A DNA stretch of 20,787 nt, taken from assembly GCA_050736615.1 (NCBI GenBank), contig JBOHWL010000286.1:1-20787 (forward strand). Direction: 5' to 3'. A model generated the notes under the pieces. It ran no database searches. It saw nothing but the letters and a program-made list of their open reading frames with translations, and was not told the origin of the DNA. The stretch's first letter is position 1; the number at the start of each line of letters is the position of its first letter. The stretch is from JBOHWJ01 sp050736615. GTDB lineage: Bacteria > Desulfobacterota > Binatia > Binatales > Binataceae. Both the position numbers and the translations under genes were made by a program. Of the stretch, positions 1 through 7,652 are shown one piece after another.

Positions 1-2
1 TT

Positions 3-1646
3 CGCGGGGATATCGGGGTGAAAAACGGCCGGATCGCCAAGATTGGCCGCATCCAGGCGCATGAGGGCGCCAAGACCATCAATGCGGATGGCCTGATTGT
101 CGCGCCTGGATTCATCGATCTTCATACACATTATGACGCTCAAATTTTTTGGGATCCGTACCTGACCATCTCGGGCTGGCATGGGATCACGTCGGTGGTG
201 CTCGGCAACTGCGGTTTCGGCTTCGCGCCGGTCAAGCCGGAGAATGTCGAGCGCGCGATGCTCACGATGGTGCGCACTGAGGCGATTCCGTTGCGCGCGA
301 TGCAGGCCGCGATGCCGTTTGACTGGGAGACCTATCCCCAGTTCATGGACAAGCTCGAAAAGCAGCCCAAGGGCATTAACCTGTTGCCCTATGTGCCGAT
401 GAATCCGCTGCTCGGCTACGTCATGGGTATCGATGAGTCCAAGAGCGGACGCATGCCGACCGATCATGAACATGCCCAGATGCGCCGGCTGCTCAACGAA
501 GCGATGGATGCTGGCGCCTGCGGATGGTCGGCGCAACGCCTGGTGCCGGACGGTCCGTCGGCGGTGCAGCGCGATTTCGACGGCTCGCCGATGAACACCG
601 ACATCATGCACGACGAGACCTGCATCGAGATGGCCCGCGTGCTGGGCGAGCGTGGCGAAGGCTTCCAGGAGCTTACGCTGGCGAGCTGGGATCCGCGCCG
701 GGATGCACAGCATTTCGAGAAGCTGGCGGAGATCAGCGGCCGTCCGATCATGTTCGAAGCCGTGGCGACTCAGGACCGCTATCCGCATCGCCATCGCAAC
801 ACGATGAAATGGCTTGAACGCTGCCGTCAGCGCGGGTTGCCGGTATACGGCCAGGGTGTCACGACCGATGCCGGCTTGAGCTTCACTTACGAGGACTGGA
901 ACCTGTTCGATGATTCCGATGCCTGGCGCGAAGCGACCACCGGCACGCTGGCGGAACGCAAGGAAAAGCTCGGTGACCCACGCCGCCGCGAGGCGCTCAA
1001 AAACCAAATGCCGCGCGAGAGCCTGATCACCAGCTACTTCGACGAAATCATCATCACGGATTGTGTCAAGCCGGAGAACAAGCGATTCGAGGGTCTGACC
1101 TTGCGCAAGGCGGCGGCGCAGACCAGCAAACATCCGGTTGACGTGATGCTTGATCTAGCGGTTGACGAAGACCTGAAGACCGAGTTTTTCGCACCCGCGA
1201 TCAACCAGAACATGGAGTTGATGAAGGAACTGATTACCTATCCGTATATCGCGTTCGGCGTTAGCGACGGCGGCGCGCATACGAAGTTCCTGACCGCCGG
1301 ACGGTATCCCACCGAAGGTATCGTCAAGTATTGCCGCGAATATCAGTGGCAATCGCTCGAGGATATCCATTGGCGGCTGAGCGCGTTGCCGGCTTTCTGT
1401 GCCGGCTTCAAGGATCGCGGCTTCCTGCGCGAAGGCGCGCCGGCCGATATCGTGGTGTACGATCTCAACAAGCTCAAGGTGTTGCCGATCGAAATCACGC
1501 ACGATCTGCCGGGCGACGAATGGCGCCGCGTCCAGCGCTCCGAAGGCTACAAGTGGACGATCGTGAACGGCCAGGTGACCTTCGAGGGCGATCACTGCAC
1601 GGGTGCGACTCCAGGACGTCTGCTGCGTCACGGTGTTGGTGCTTAA
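3..1646 (+). CDS. N-acyl-D-amino-acid deacylase family amidohydrolase (5' partial)
   Basis: Metal-dependent amidohydrolase of the D-aminoacylase / N-acyl-D-glutamate deacylase type, expected to hydrolyse an N-acyl amide or a cyclic amide in the cytoplasm. The open frame runs to the window edge: codons before the GTG at 18 read RGDIG and continue the family's usual N-terminal beta strand, so the true start lies outside. Numbering from that GTG, the metal-binding H36-x-H38 sits in GFIDLHTHYD, the GNCGFGFAP block supplies C65 (equivalent to the bridging cysteine of D-aminoacylases), and a late GVSDGGAHT block holds the likely catalytic D417. The C-terminal end (APADIVVYD, then TIVNGQ) is the usual composite beta domain. 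The SHxK-type histidine segment expected mid-protein is not obvious; FEAVATQD stands there, so the substrate may differ from classical D-aminoacylase. Family call is firm, substrate unknown. A strong terminator follows. Confidence 0.9.
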   Translation, partial: RGDIGVKNGRIAKIGRIQAHEGAKTINADGLIVAPGFIDLHTHYDAQIFWDPYLTISGWHGITSVVLGNCGFGFAPVKPENVERAMLTMVRTEAIPLRAMQAAMPFDWETYPQFMDKLEKQPKGINLLPYVPMNPLLGYVMGIDESKSGRMPTDHEHAQMRRLLNEAMDAGACGWSAQRLVPDGPSAVQRDFDGSPMNTDIMHDETCIEMARVLGERGEGFQELTLASWDPRRDAQHFEKLAEISGRPIMFEAVATQDRYPHRHRNTMKWLERCRQRGLPVYGQGVTTDAGLSFTYEDWNLFDDSDAWREATTGTLAERKEKLGDPRRREALKNQMPRESLITSYFDEIIITDCVKPENKRFEGLTLRKAAAQTSKHPVDVMLDLAVDEDLKTEFFAPAINQNMELMKELITYPYIAFGVSDGGAHTKFLTAGRYPTEGIVKYCREYQWQSLEDIHWRLSALPAFCAGFKDRGFLREGAPADIVVYDLNKLKVLPIEITHDLPGDEWRRVQRSEGYKWTIVNGQVTFEGDHCTGATPGRLLRHGVGA

Positions 1647-1668
1647 GTAATAGCGAATTGCCGCATAG

Positions 1669-1700
1669 GGCGCCGGAGGAAACTCCGGCGCCTTTTCTTT
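1669..1700 (+). terminator. Rho-independent terminator after the amidohydrolase gene
   Basis: GGCGCCGGAG (1669-1678) and CTCCGGCGCC (1683-1692) form a perfect 10-bp stem closed by a GAAA tetraloop and followed directly by TTTTCTTT. It lies 22 bases after the amidohydrolase stop and separates that gene from yraN-serS. Confidence 0.95.
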
Positions 1701-1817
1701 GTGTGCGGCACGCCAGCCGGGGTCGCGGCAACGGATGGGTTGCATGTACAATGCGGGCAGTCCGGCGCAATGTTCACCTGAGAACACCGGGCGCCTGAGC
1801 AAAAGAAACGAGCAAGC

Positions 1818-2273
1818 GTGTCCGCGAGTGGATCAATCGTCCTTGGATATGGCGGGCCGCTACGAACCGCTTTGGTTGGCCTGTTGGATTGGGCGGATCG
1901 ATGGTATGAAGAGCTGCCATGGCACAAGGGGGAAAGACTCGGCCCGCGCGGAGAGCGGGTCGCCGCGCGTTACCTCAGGCGTCGCGGCTATCGCATCGTC
2001 GCCCGCAATTTTCGCGCAGCCGGTGGGGAAATCGATCTGGTCGCGATGGATAATGGAACCCTCGTTTTCGTCGAGGTGAAAACCCGTAGCGGGACGGTCG
2101 CAGGCTTACCCCAGGAGGCGGTCGATTTACGCAAGCAAGCGCGGATTCGGCGCGCCGCGGCGGCCTTCGCCAACCGTAATCGCGTGGGCGGGCGCTCGCT
2201 GCGTTTCGACGTGATCGCCATCATCGGAGTCGGACGCCACCGCTCGCTCGAACTTTTGAAGGATGCGTTCTGA
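1818..2273 (+). CDS. yraN: YraN/UPF0102 family endonuclease-like protein
   Basis: A small restriction-endonuclease-fold protein of the UPF0102 (YraN) family, whose cellular role is poorly defined. The hallmark run is GERVAARYLRRRGYRIVARN, then GGEIDLVA and FVEVKTRS: the E..D..ExK arrangement of the PD-(D/E)xK nuclease core. The product is 151 residues from the GTG at 1818, with about 40 residues before the core, longer than the common ~120-residue form, so the start could be further downstream. The ribosome binding site is weak. A TACAAT hexamer at 1746-1751 could be a -10 box, but I see no good -35. The TGA stop touches the ATG of serS with no gap, so the two genes are very likely co-transcribed and perhaps translationally coupled. 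Confidence 0.88.
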   Translation: MSASGSIVLGYGGPLRTALVGLLDWADRWYEELPWHKGERLGPRGERVAARYLRRRGYRIVARNFRAAGGEIDLVAMDNGTLVFVEVKTRSGTVAGLPQEAVDLRKQARIRRAAAAFANRNRVGGRSLRFDVIAIIGVGRHRSLELLKDAF

Positions 2274-3548
2274 ATGCTCGATATCCGGTTGATTCGAGAA
2301 CGGCCCGAATTCGTCAAGGCCGAATTGGCGAAGGCGGGTGTGCATGGTGATGAAATTGAGCGCGTGCTGGAGCGGGACGCCGAGCGCCGGCGCTTGCAGC
2401 ATGAACTTGACGAAATGCGGGCGCGGCGCACGCGCGAGTCGAAGGAATTGGGCAGGATGGCGCCCGAGGATCGCGAGGGGCGGCGGTCCGCGATGCGTGA
2501 GCTCGGCGACAAAATTGCGGCGGGCGAAGGCAGTCTCAGCGAGCTCGAACTGCGCCTGAATGAGTTGATGCTCGGATTGCGGAATTTGCCACGTCCATAC
2601 GTGCCAGTCGGTGCCGGGGAGCCGGACAATCGGGTCGTGCGTGGCGAGAGGGAACAGCGCGGCTTCGCTTTCAAACCGCTGCCGCATTGGGAGCTGGGCG
2701 AACGGCTCGGCATCATCGATTTCGATCGCGGTGTCAAGCTTGCGGGCACGCGCTTCTATGTGCTGCGCGGTTTGGGCGCCCGCCTTGAGCGCGCGCTGGT
2801 CTCATGGATGCTCGATGTGAAAACGCGCGAGCAGGGCTATCTGGAGATTGCGCCGCCTCTGATGGTGACCACGGCGACGGCCACCAGCACCGGCCATCTG
2901 CCTAAGAATGCCGACACGATGTACCGCGACGCCGAGGAGGATTACTGGTTCATTCCGACCGCGGAAGTGCCGCTGACCAGCATGTACCGCGACGAAATCA
3001 TCGAGCTGGAGCGCTTGCCGATTTATCTGGCGGCCTACACGCCATGCTTTCGGCGCGAAAAAATGTCGGCCGGGCGTGATGTGCGCGGCATCAAGCGCGG
3101 CCATCAGTTCGATAAAGTGGAAATGGTCAAGCTGGTGCGGCCGGAAACCTCCGATGAGGAATTGGAAAAGCTGGTTGAAGATGCCAGCGAGATTTGCCGC
3201 CGCCTGGAAATCCCGTTTCGCGTCGTACAACTCTGTACTGCCGAACTCAGTTTCGCCAGCGCCGCGACGTATGACCTGGAGATGTGGGCGCCGGGATGTG
3301 GCGAATGGCTCGAGGTCAGTTCGTGCTCGAACTGCACCGATTTCCAGATGCGTCGCGCCAATATCCGATATCGCCCGCAAAAGGGCGGCAAAACCGAGTT
3401 CGTCCACGCGTTGAATGGATCCGGTCTCGGCCTGCCACGCACATTGATCGCGGTGCTGGAGAACTATCAGCAGGCGGACGGCAGTGTGGTGGTGCCGCCG
3501 GTGCTGCGGCCCTATATGGGCGGCGCCGAGGTCATCAGGGCAGCCTAA
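2274..3548 (+). CDS. serS: Seryl-tRNA synthetase
   Basis: Class II aminoacyl-tRNA synthetase charging tRNA-Ser (and tRNA-Sec where present) with serine in the cytoplasm. It has 424 residues, the normal bacterial length. Residues 1-110 are the charged coiled-coil tRNA-binding arm, beginning MLDIRLIRE as in nearly all bacterial SerS. The catalytic domain shows GHLPKNADTMY (about 207-217), TAEVPLT (229-235) that reads serine, motif 2 with FRRE (259-262) in YTPCFRREKMSAGRDVRGI, and motif 3 NGSGLGLPRTLIAVLENYQ (381-399). The C-terminal PYMGG is typical. The ATG follows the yraN stop without a spacer. This is the essential housekeeping copy, with all class II motifs present. Confidence 0.98.
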   Translation: MLDIRLIRERPEFVKAELAKAGVHGDEIERVLERDAERRRLQHELDEMRARRTRESKELGRMAPEDREGRRSAMRELGDKIAAGEGSLSELELRLNELMLGLRNLPRPYVPVGAGEPDNRVVRGEREQRGFAFKPLPHWELGERLGIIDFDRGVKLAGTRFYVLRGLGARLERALVSWMLDVKTREQGYLEIAPPLMVTTATATSTGHLPKNADTMYRDAEEDYWFIPTAEVPLTSMYRDEIIELERLPIYLAAYTPCFRREKMSAGRDVRGIKRGHQFDKVEMVKLVRPETSDEELEKLVEDASEICRRLEIPFRVVQLCTAELSFASAATYDLEMWAPGCGEWLEVSSCSNCTDFQMRRANIRYRPQKGGKTEFVHALNGSGLGLPRTLIAVLENYQQADGSVVVPPVLRPYMGGAEVIRAA

Positions 3549-3887
3549 CGTCCCCGCGCGGTTGATCTGTTCGATTCGTAGTCGGATAATCATGGCGAGC
3601 GTTTGATTGTGCGCCGTTGGCGCATCATATAGCTCGACGTCCGTCTTTGAGACGTCCGCCAATTCGCTGAGCTCACCACGGCCTGCCGTTCTGCCGCCAA
3701 GCTGGAACGGTGGGCCTTTTTGTTCTCGCCTCGCACGACGGCGAGCATGGTCGCGGAGGCTACCGCCCTTCTCATTAAATTCTCCAGTTCGCTATCTTGC
3801 ATTATATCTCTGATGCTGTCAAGCTTATCTTCCCACCGGCTGATACGGATTGAACGTTCGACCGTAAGAACGGAGGTTTTCGGAGAT
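3549..3887. other. Intergenic stretch between serS and the winged-helix-like gene
   Basis: About 340 bases without a gene I can defend. It holds a terminator-like hairpin (3680-3721) and, near its end, GGAGG (3872-3876) serving the next gene. A minus-strand open frame (3910 down to 3590) has a fairly protein-like middle section around EDKLDSIRDIMQDSELENLM, but it overlaps the start of the better-supported + gene, has no convincing ribosome binding site and ends in a low-complexity basic tail. Composition turns less GC-rich here, marking the left border of an accessory pocket. Confidence 0.5.
3680..3724 (+). terminator. Probable Rho-independent terminator downstream of serS
   Basis: GGCC (3680-3683) and CCGTTC (3686-3691) pair with GAACGG (3705-3710) and GGCC (3713-3716) around a small TG/TG internal mismatch and a loop of about 13 bases. 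TTTTTGTT follows immediately. It is some 130 bases beyond the serS stop and probably ends the yraN-serS transcript. Confidence 0.7.
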
Positions 3888-4670
3888 ATGGAAGACGCTA
3901 CCGCCAACAAGCCTGTGCGCCATCGCAGCCCCGCCTATCCTTCTATTCCGCTGAGCCAGGCCCTGGATCGGGCAAGGCAATTCTATGCACCACAGCGAGA
4001 TCGCCCTGCTCCGGCATCGGCCGCGCTTGAACTATGGGGATTCAAGCCGAAAAGCGGGAGTGGTGGAGTGACCATCGCGGCGCTGAAGCAGTTCGGACTA
4101 ATGAGCGAATTCGGAAGCGGAGATTTCCGAAAGGTGCAATTGACCGACTTAGCGCTTCGTATTATCCGAGACGAGCGCGAGCCATCTCCCGAGCGAGATA
4201 ATTTAATCAAGCAGGCTGCATTGGCACCAAAGATCTACCTAGAGATGTGGGGTCAATGGGGGGGTTCATTTGCGGCCGACTCTACAATGAAATTTTTTCT
4301 AATCCAGGAAAAAAATTACAACGAAGGGTCTGTCGCGAATCTTATCGCTGATTACAAAGATACAATTGCATTTGCGAAACTAAGGGGTTCTGACAAATTG
4401 GCGAATGCCGAGGGTGGCTGCTGCGCGCCGAAGGAGATATCGGCAGATAGCGGAAGTCAGTTAAGCCCGAAGTCGCCCGCCCAGGAAACAATTCTCATGA
4501 ACGAGGAGCGGATCATATTTGCACATGAGATTGAACCTTCGCACGCCGTTCGCATTATTGCTTGTGGCGAGGTGGACGAATCGATGTTGGACGCGCTGCA
4601 ACTTTACATTGAGCTTCAAAAACGGCGCCGAGGGCGGCAGCGAGCCAATACAAGCTCACAAGCCGAATAA
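3888..4670 (+). CDS. Conserved hypothetical protein with winged-helix-like N-terminal half
   Basis: A 260-residue protein with no established function. I recognise the N-terminal pattern only as a recurring bacterial hypothetical family: PAYPSIPLSQALDRARQFY (about 16-33), then a segment with ALELWGFKPKS, TIAALKQFGL (62-71), a GSGDFRKVQLTDLALRII strand-wing-like stretch (76-93) and RDEREPSPERDNLIKQAAL. This pattern of helices followed by FRKVQLTDLA suggests a winged helix, but that is inference. The last 60 residues, from about EERIIFAHEIEPSHAVRII, form a second compact domain after a variable linker. I chose the ATG at 3888 because GGAGG stands 11 bases upstream and homology-like sequence begins there; the longer frame from 3720 adds a serine-rich, non-protein-like extension. 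Codon use is less GC-rich than in the neighbours, suggesting acquisition by transfer. Confidence 0.75.
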   Translation: MEDATANKPVRHRSPAYPSIPLSQALDRARQFYAPQRDRPAPASAALELWGFKPKSGSGGVTIAALKQFGLMSEFGSGDFRKVQLTDLALRIIRDEREPSPERDNLIKQAALAPKIYLEMWGQWGGSFAADSTMKFFLIQEKNYNEGSVANLIADYKDTIAFAKLRGSDKLANAEGGCCAPKEISADSGSQLSPKSPAQETILMNEERIIFAHEIEPSHAVRIIACGEVDESMLDALQLYIELQKRRRGRQRANTSSQAE

Positions 4671-4742
4671 TGACGGCTGCGGCGTGGCTGATGCTCCGGC
4701 GGTCGGCCAGAGAAGGGTAATAAATATTACGAGAAAACTGAC

Positions 4743-4766
4743 TGTCCAGCATCATGTCCAGCATCA
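4743..4766 (+). repeat. Perfect 12-bp tandem duplication
   Basis: TGTCCAGCATCA occurs twice head to tail (4743-4754 and 4755-4766). The same gap carries TAAATATTAC twice (4721-4730 and 4815-4824), each set in a small inverted repeat. These AT-rich sites might be protein-binding sites of the preceding winged-helix-like gene, but nothing proves it. Confidence 0.6.
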
Positions 4767-4823
4767 AATCGTCACAGCAAAGGCAGCCAATAGAGCAGCC
4801 TAACTGAGCCTCAGTAAATATTA

Positions 4824-4853
4824 CTCCGGATAAACCGGAGAATCCTTTGATTT
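4824..4853 (+). terminator. Terminator-like hairpin before the phosphate operon
   Basis: CTCCGG (4824-4829) pairs with CCGGAG (4835-4840) around an ATAAA loop, followed by a mixed tail AATCCTTTGATTT. The stem is short and the T-run broken, so it may be weak. It would insulate the pst operon from the upstream gene. Confidence 0.45.
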
Positions 4854-4917
4854 ACCTCGTCTGCTGTGCATACACCAAGTTTCGACCCGCGTCTTTTTTC
4901 ATCGCGCATTTCCGCCG

Positions 4918-4951
4918 TTGTAACGCTCACGTAACAATTCGCCCGTATGTT
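4918..4951 (+). promoter_or_regulatory. Candidate Pho box with -10 element for the pst-pho operon
   Basis: TTGTAAC (4918-4924) and ACGTAAC (4929-4935) are two 7-base half-sites separated by GCTC, giving the 11-base period of a PhoB box. The half-sites resemble the CTGTCAT/CTGTAAC class. Ten bases further, TATGTT (4946-4951) can serve as the -10 hexamer. This is the spacing known for PhoB-activated promoters, where the Pho box replaces the -35. The site is directly before pstC and the operon encodes PhoB and PhoR, so positive autoregulation under phosphate limitation is the natural reading. Confidence 0.65.
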
Positions 4952-5028
4952 TGGCTGGAACGCGCGGAACTCCGACGTCCGCGAGGCGGTTGAAGCGCGA
5001 TTCAAGTTTGGCGGAAGTGGCTGATACG

Positions 5029-6003
5029 GTGCGTGAAGAAGTGCCGGTGGCGCGATACGCGGGCTACCGGCGCGGCTTTCACGTGCGCGCTATCGGCGAC
5101 CGTCTTTTCAATCTCGCCACCTTGGCGCTGGCGTTGATCATTCTGGCGCTGCTGTTCGCGATCACGATCGAATTAATCACCCGTTCAGAGCCTTCGATCC
5201 GCGCCTTCGGATGGCGTTTCCTGATCAGCACCGACTGGAACCCGGCGACTGATCAATACGGCGCTCTGCCATTCATATACGGCACCGCTGTTTCATCCGC
5301 GCTGGCCTTGCTGATCGCGGTGCCGCTCAGCCTTGGGGTGGCGTTGTGCCTGAGCGAGCTGGCGCCGGATTGGCTGTCGCACAAGCTTGGCTTTCTGGTC
5401 GAGCTGCTGGCGGCAATCCCGAGCGTGGTCTACGGGTTGTGGGGGATTTTCGTCCTGGGGCCCTGGCTGCGCGATTATCTTGACCCGGTATTGGGCAGGT
5501 ACCTGGGGTTCTTGCCGCTGTTCCAGGGGCCGCACGTTTCGGTCAGCATGCTGACCGCCGGCGTGGTGCTGGCGATCATGATTCTGCCTTATATCGCCTC
5601 GGTGAGCACTGACGTTTTTCGTGTGGTGCCGCGCAGTCAACGCGAAGCCGCTTTCGCGTTGGGAGCAACCCGCTGGGAGATGGTGCGGATGGCGGTGCTG
5701 CCGTACGGCACCTCGGGGATTATCGGCGCGATCATCCTGGGCCTCGGGCGCGCGCTTGGCGAAACCATCGCGGTGGCGATGGTGATTGGCAACCGCGGCG
5801 TGATTTCCGCCTCGCTGTTCATGCCTTCGGCCACCTTGGCGAGCGTGATTGCCAATGAATTCATGGAAGCGATGAGCGAGCTCAATGTGGCCTCGCTCAT
5901 CGAGCTCGGTCTGGTGCTGCTGGCCTTTGGCTTAATCCTGAACGTGCTGGCGCGCGCCTTGGTGCTCGGCGTGACCCAAGGGCGATTTGGCGAAGGGGAA
6001 TAG
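5029..6003 (+). CDS. pstC: Phosphate ABC transporter permease PstC
   Basis: Inner-membrane permease subunit of the high-affinity phosphate importer, pairing with PstA and driven by PstB. It has six predicted membrane spans with PstC-specific blocks: FGWRFLISTDWNPATDQYGA before the second span, ELLAAIPSVVYGLWGIF, the cytoplasmic EAA loop EAAFALGATRWEMVRMAVLP, and LGRALGETIAVAMVIGN. The start is uncertain. The open frame extends back to a TTG at 4951, but that codon overlaps the putative -10 box. TTG 5008, GTG 5017, GTG 5029 and GTG 5041 remain, and I use GTG 5029 because GGAAG lies 11 bases upstream. The charged N-terminal tail before the first span is longer than in E. coli PstC. One base separates its stop from pstA. 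Confidence 0.93.
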   Translation: MREEVPVARYAGYRRGFHVRAIGDRLFNLATLALALIILALLFAITIELITRSEPSIRAFGWRFLISTDWNPATDQYGALPFIYGTAVSSALALLIAVPLSLGVALCLSELAPDWLSHKLGFLVELLAAIPSVVYGLWGIFVLGPWLRDYLDPVLGRYLGFLPLFQGPHVSVSMLTAGVVLAIMILPYIASVSTDVFRVVPRSQREAAFALGATRWEMVRMAVLPYGTSGIIGAIILGLGRALGETIAVAMVIGNRGVISASLFMPSATLASVIANEFMEAMSELNVASLIELGLVLLAFGLILNVLARALVLGVTQGRFGEGE

Positions 6004-6004
6004 G

Positions 6005-6868
6005 GTGGCACTGTCCGAAAGCCCGGCGCGGTATCGCTGGCGCAAGCTCAAGAGCGACTTCATGTCGGGCCTGACCGTGCTGGCAACCTTGATTGCGCTG
6101 TTGCCGCTCTTCCTGGTGTTGGGATATCTGCTGGCCAAGGGCGCGAGCAGCGTCAATTGGGCGTTTCTCACGGCTTTGCCCGCGCCGGTAGGACAAACGG
6201 GCGGTGGCATGGCCAACGCGATCGTGGGGACGCTGGAGTTGATCGCGGTGGCCGCCGCTATCGGTATTCCGATCGGCGTCGGTGCTGGATTCTATTTGGC
6301 GGAAAATCGTGGCGGGCAACTCTCGTCCGTGGTGCGCTTCGCCGCCGACGTGATGATGGGGATACCGTCGATCGTGATCGGTATTTTTGTTTACGCCGTG
6401 GTGGTGCGCCCGATGCATACGTTCTCGGTGCTGGCCGGCGCCATCGCGCTCGCGATTATCATGATCCCGCTGGTCACGCGCACCACCGAAGAGATGGTGA
6501 TGCTGGTGCCGCACGAATTGCGCGAGGCGGCACTCGCCCTGGGCGTGCCGCGCTGGCGAACCACGTTGGCGGTCGTGGCGCGGACCGCGATGAGCGGGAT
6601 CGCAACCGGCATAATTCTGGCCGTGGCGCGTATCGCCGGGGAGACCGCCCCCTTGCTCTTTACCGCGTTCGGCAACCAGTTCTGGTCGAACTCCCTGACT
6701 CAGCCAGTTTCGTCGCTGACCGTGCAGGTTTACAACTATGCGATCTCGCCATTCCATGACTGGCAGCGTCAGGCCTGGGCCGGCGCGCTAGTCTTGACGG
6801 CCATCGTATTGGTATTGGAACTGGGCGTAAGATGGGTCACAAGGGGTACCGCGAGGGTGGCCAGGTAG
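6005..6868 (+). CDS. pstA: Phosphate ABC transporter permease PstA
   Basis: Second membrane subunit of the Pst phosphate importer, 287 residues. The GTG at 6005 is preferred over the in-frame TTG at 5987 because AAGGGG (5993-5998) is correctly spaced before it and it avoids overlapping pstC. Visible features are six hydrophobic segments, the PstA-type GGMANAIVGTLELI segment, MMGIPSIVIGIFVY, the EAA loop EAALALGVPRWRTTLAVVAR that docks on PstB, and ARIAGETAPLLFTAFGN near the C-terminus. The C-terminal hydrophobic segment is also typical. Three bases separate the stop from the pstB ATG. Confidence 0.95.
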   Translation: MALSESPARYRWRKLKSDFMSGLTVLATLIALLPLFLVLGYLLAKGASSVNWAFLTALPAPVGQTGGGMANAIVGTLELIAVAAAIGIPIGVGAGFYLAENRGGQLSSVVRFAADVMMGIPSIVIGIFVYAVVVRPMHTFSVLAGAIALAIIMIPLVTRTTEEMVMLVPHELREAALALGVPRWRTTLAVVARTAMSGIATGIILAVARIAGETAPLLFTAFGNQFWSNSLTQPVSSLTVQVYNYAISPFHDWQRQAWAGALVLTAIVLVLELGVRWVTRGTARVAR

Positions 6869-6871
6869 GCA

Positions 6872-7633
6872 ATGCCGGACAAGCTCATCACGCGCCGTCT
6901 CAACGCCTATTTCGGAAAACTGCGCGCGCTCAAGAATATCAGCGTCGCGTTCGCGGCCAATCGCGTCACCGCGATCATCGGTCCTTCGGGATGCGGCAAA
7001 TCGACCCTGGTGCGATGCCTCAATCGCATGCATGAAGTGGTTCCTGGCGCGCGCGCCGAGGGTGAAGTGCTGCTCGACGGCGAAGATATCTATGCCGCCG
7101 ACGTTGACCCGGTGCGCGTGCGCCGGCGGATCGGGATGGTGTTTCAGAAGCCGACGCCCTTTCCGACCATGTCGGTTGAAGACAACGTCGCGGCCGGCCT
7201 GAAGCTCAACGGCGTCTCCTTGTCACGCGCCGAGCACGATAGCGTAGTCGAGCGCAGCCTCCGCCAGGCGGCGCTATGGGAGGAAGTCAAGGATCGCCTG
7301 CGGCGGCCAGGCGCGAGTCTTTCCGGCGGCCAGCAGCAGCGGTTGTGCGTGGCGCGGGCGCTCGCGGTCGAGCCTGAGGTCCTGTTGATGGATGAGCCAT
7401 GCTCGGCGCTTGATCCAATCTCGACCGCGCGGATCGAGGAGTTGTTGCTCGAACTCAAAGAGAATTACACCATCGTAATCGTGACGCATAACATGCAGCA
7501 GGCGGCGCGCACTTCGGATTCCACCGCCTTCATGTACGCCGGAGAACTGATCGAATTCGGCGAGACTAGGCAAATCTTCACCAATCCGGCGCGGCGCGAG
7601 ACCGAGGATTACATCACCGGACGCTTTGGTTAA
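6872..7633 (+). CDS. pstB: Phosphate ABC transporter ATP-binding protein PstB
   Basis: ATPase that powers phosphate import by the PstCA channel, 253 residues, the standard size. All nucleotide-binding motifs are intact: Walker A GPSGCGKST (about 37-45), Q-loop in GMVFQKPTPFPTMSV (the KPTPFP signature is characteristic of PstB), ABC signature LSGGQQQRLCVARALA, Walker B VLLMDEPCSALDP, and the H-loop in IVTHNMQQAARTSD. The C-terminal GELIEFGETRQIFTNP and EDYITGRFG end are also PstB-specific. It is placed between pstA and phoU in the canonical order. Confidence 0.98.
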   Translation: MPDKLITRRLNAYFGKLRALKNISVAFAANRVTAIIGPSGCGKSTLVRCLNRMHEVVPGARAEGEVLLDGEDIYAADVDPVRVRRRIGMVFQKPTPFPTMSVEDNVAAGLKLNGVSLSRAEHDSVVERSLRQAALWEEVKDRLRRPGASLSGGQQQRLCVARALAVEPEVLLMDEPCSALDPISTARIEELLLELKENYTIVIVTHNMQQAARTSDSTAFMYAGELIEFGETRQIFTNPARRETEDYITGRFG

Positions 7634-7652
7634 ACGTTCGGGGGAGGCAGCT

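Noticed and set aside
1155..1802. Long minus-strand frame opposite the amidohydrolase
   Set aside because: Antisense shadow of a high-GC coding gene. It crosses the strong terminator and shows no domain.
3590..3910. Minus-strand frame upstream of the winged-helix-like gene
   Set aside because: Its middle is somewhat protein-like, but it overlaps the start of the better-supported + gene, lacks a ribosome binding site and ends in a low-complexity basic tail. I kept it only as a note.
5897..6757. Minus-strand 286-codon frame opposite pstA
   Set aside because: Histidine/arginine/glutamine-rich shadow of the pstC/pstA coding strand, which has full family motifs.
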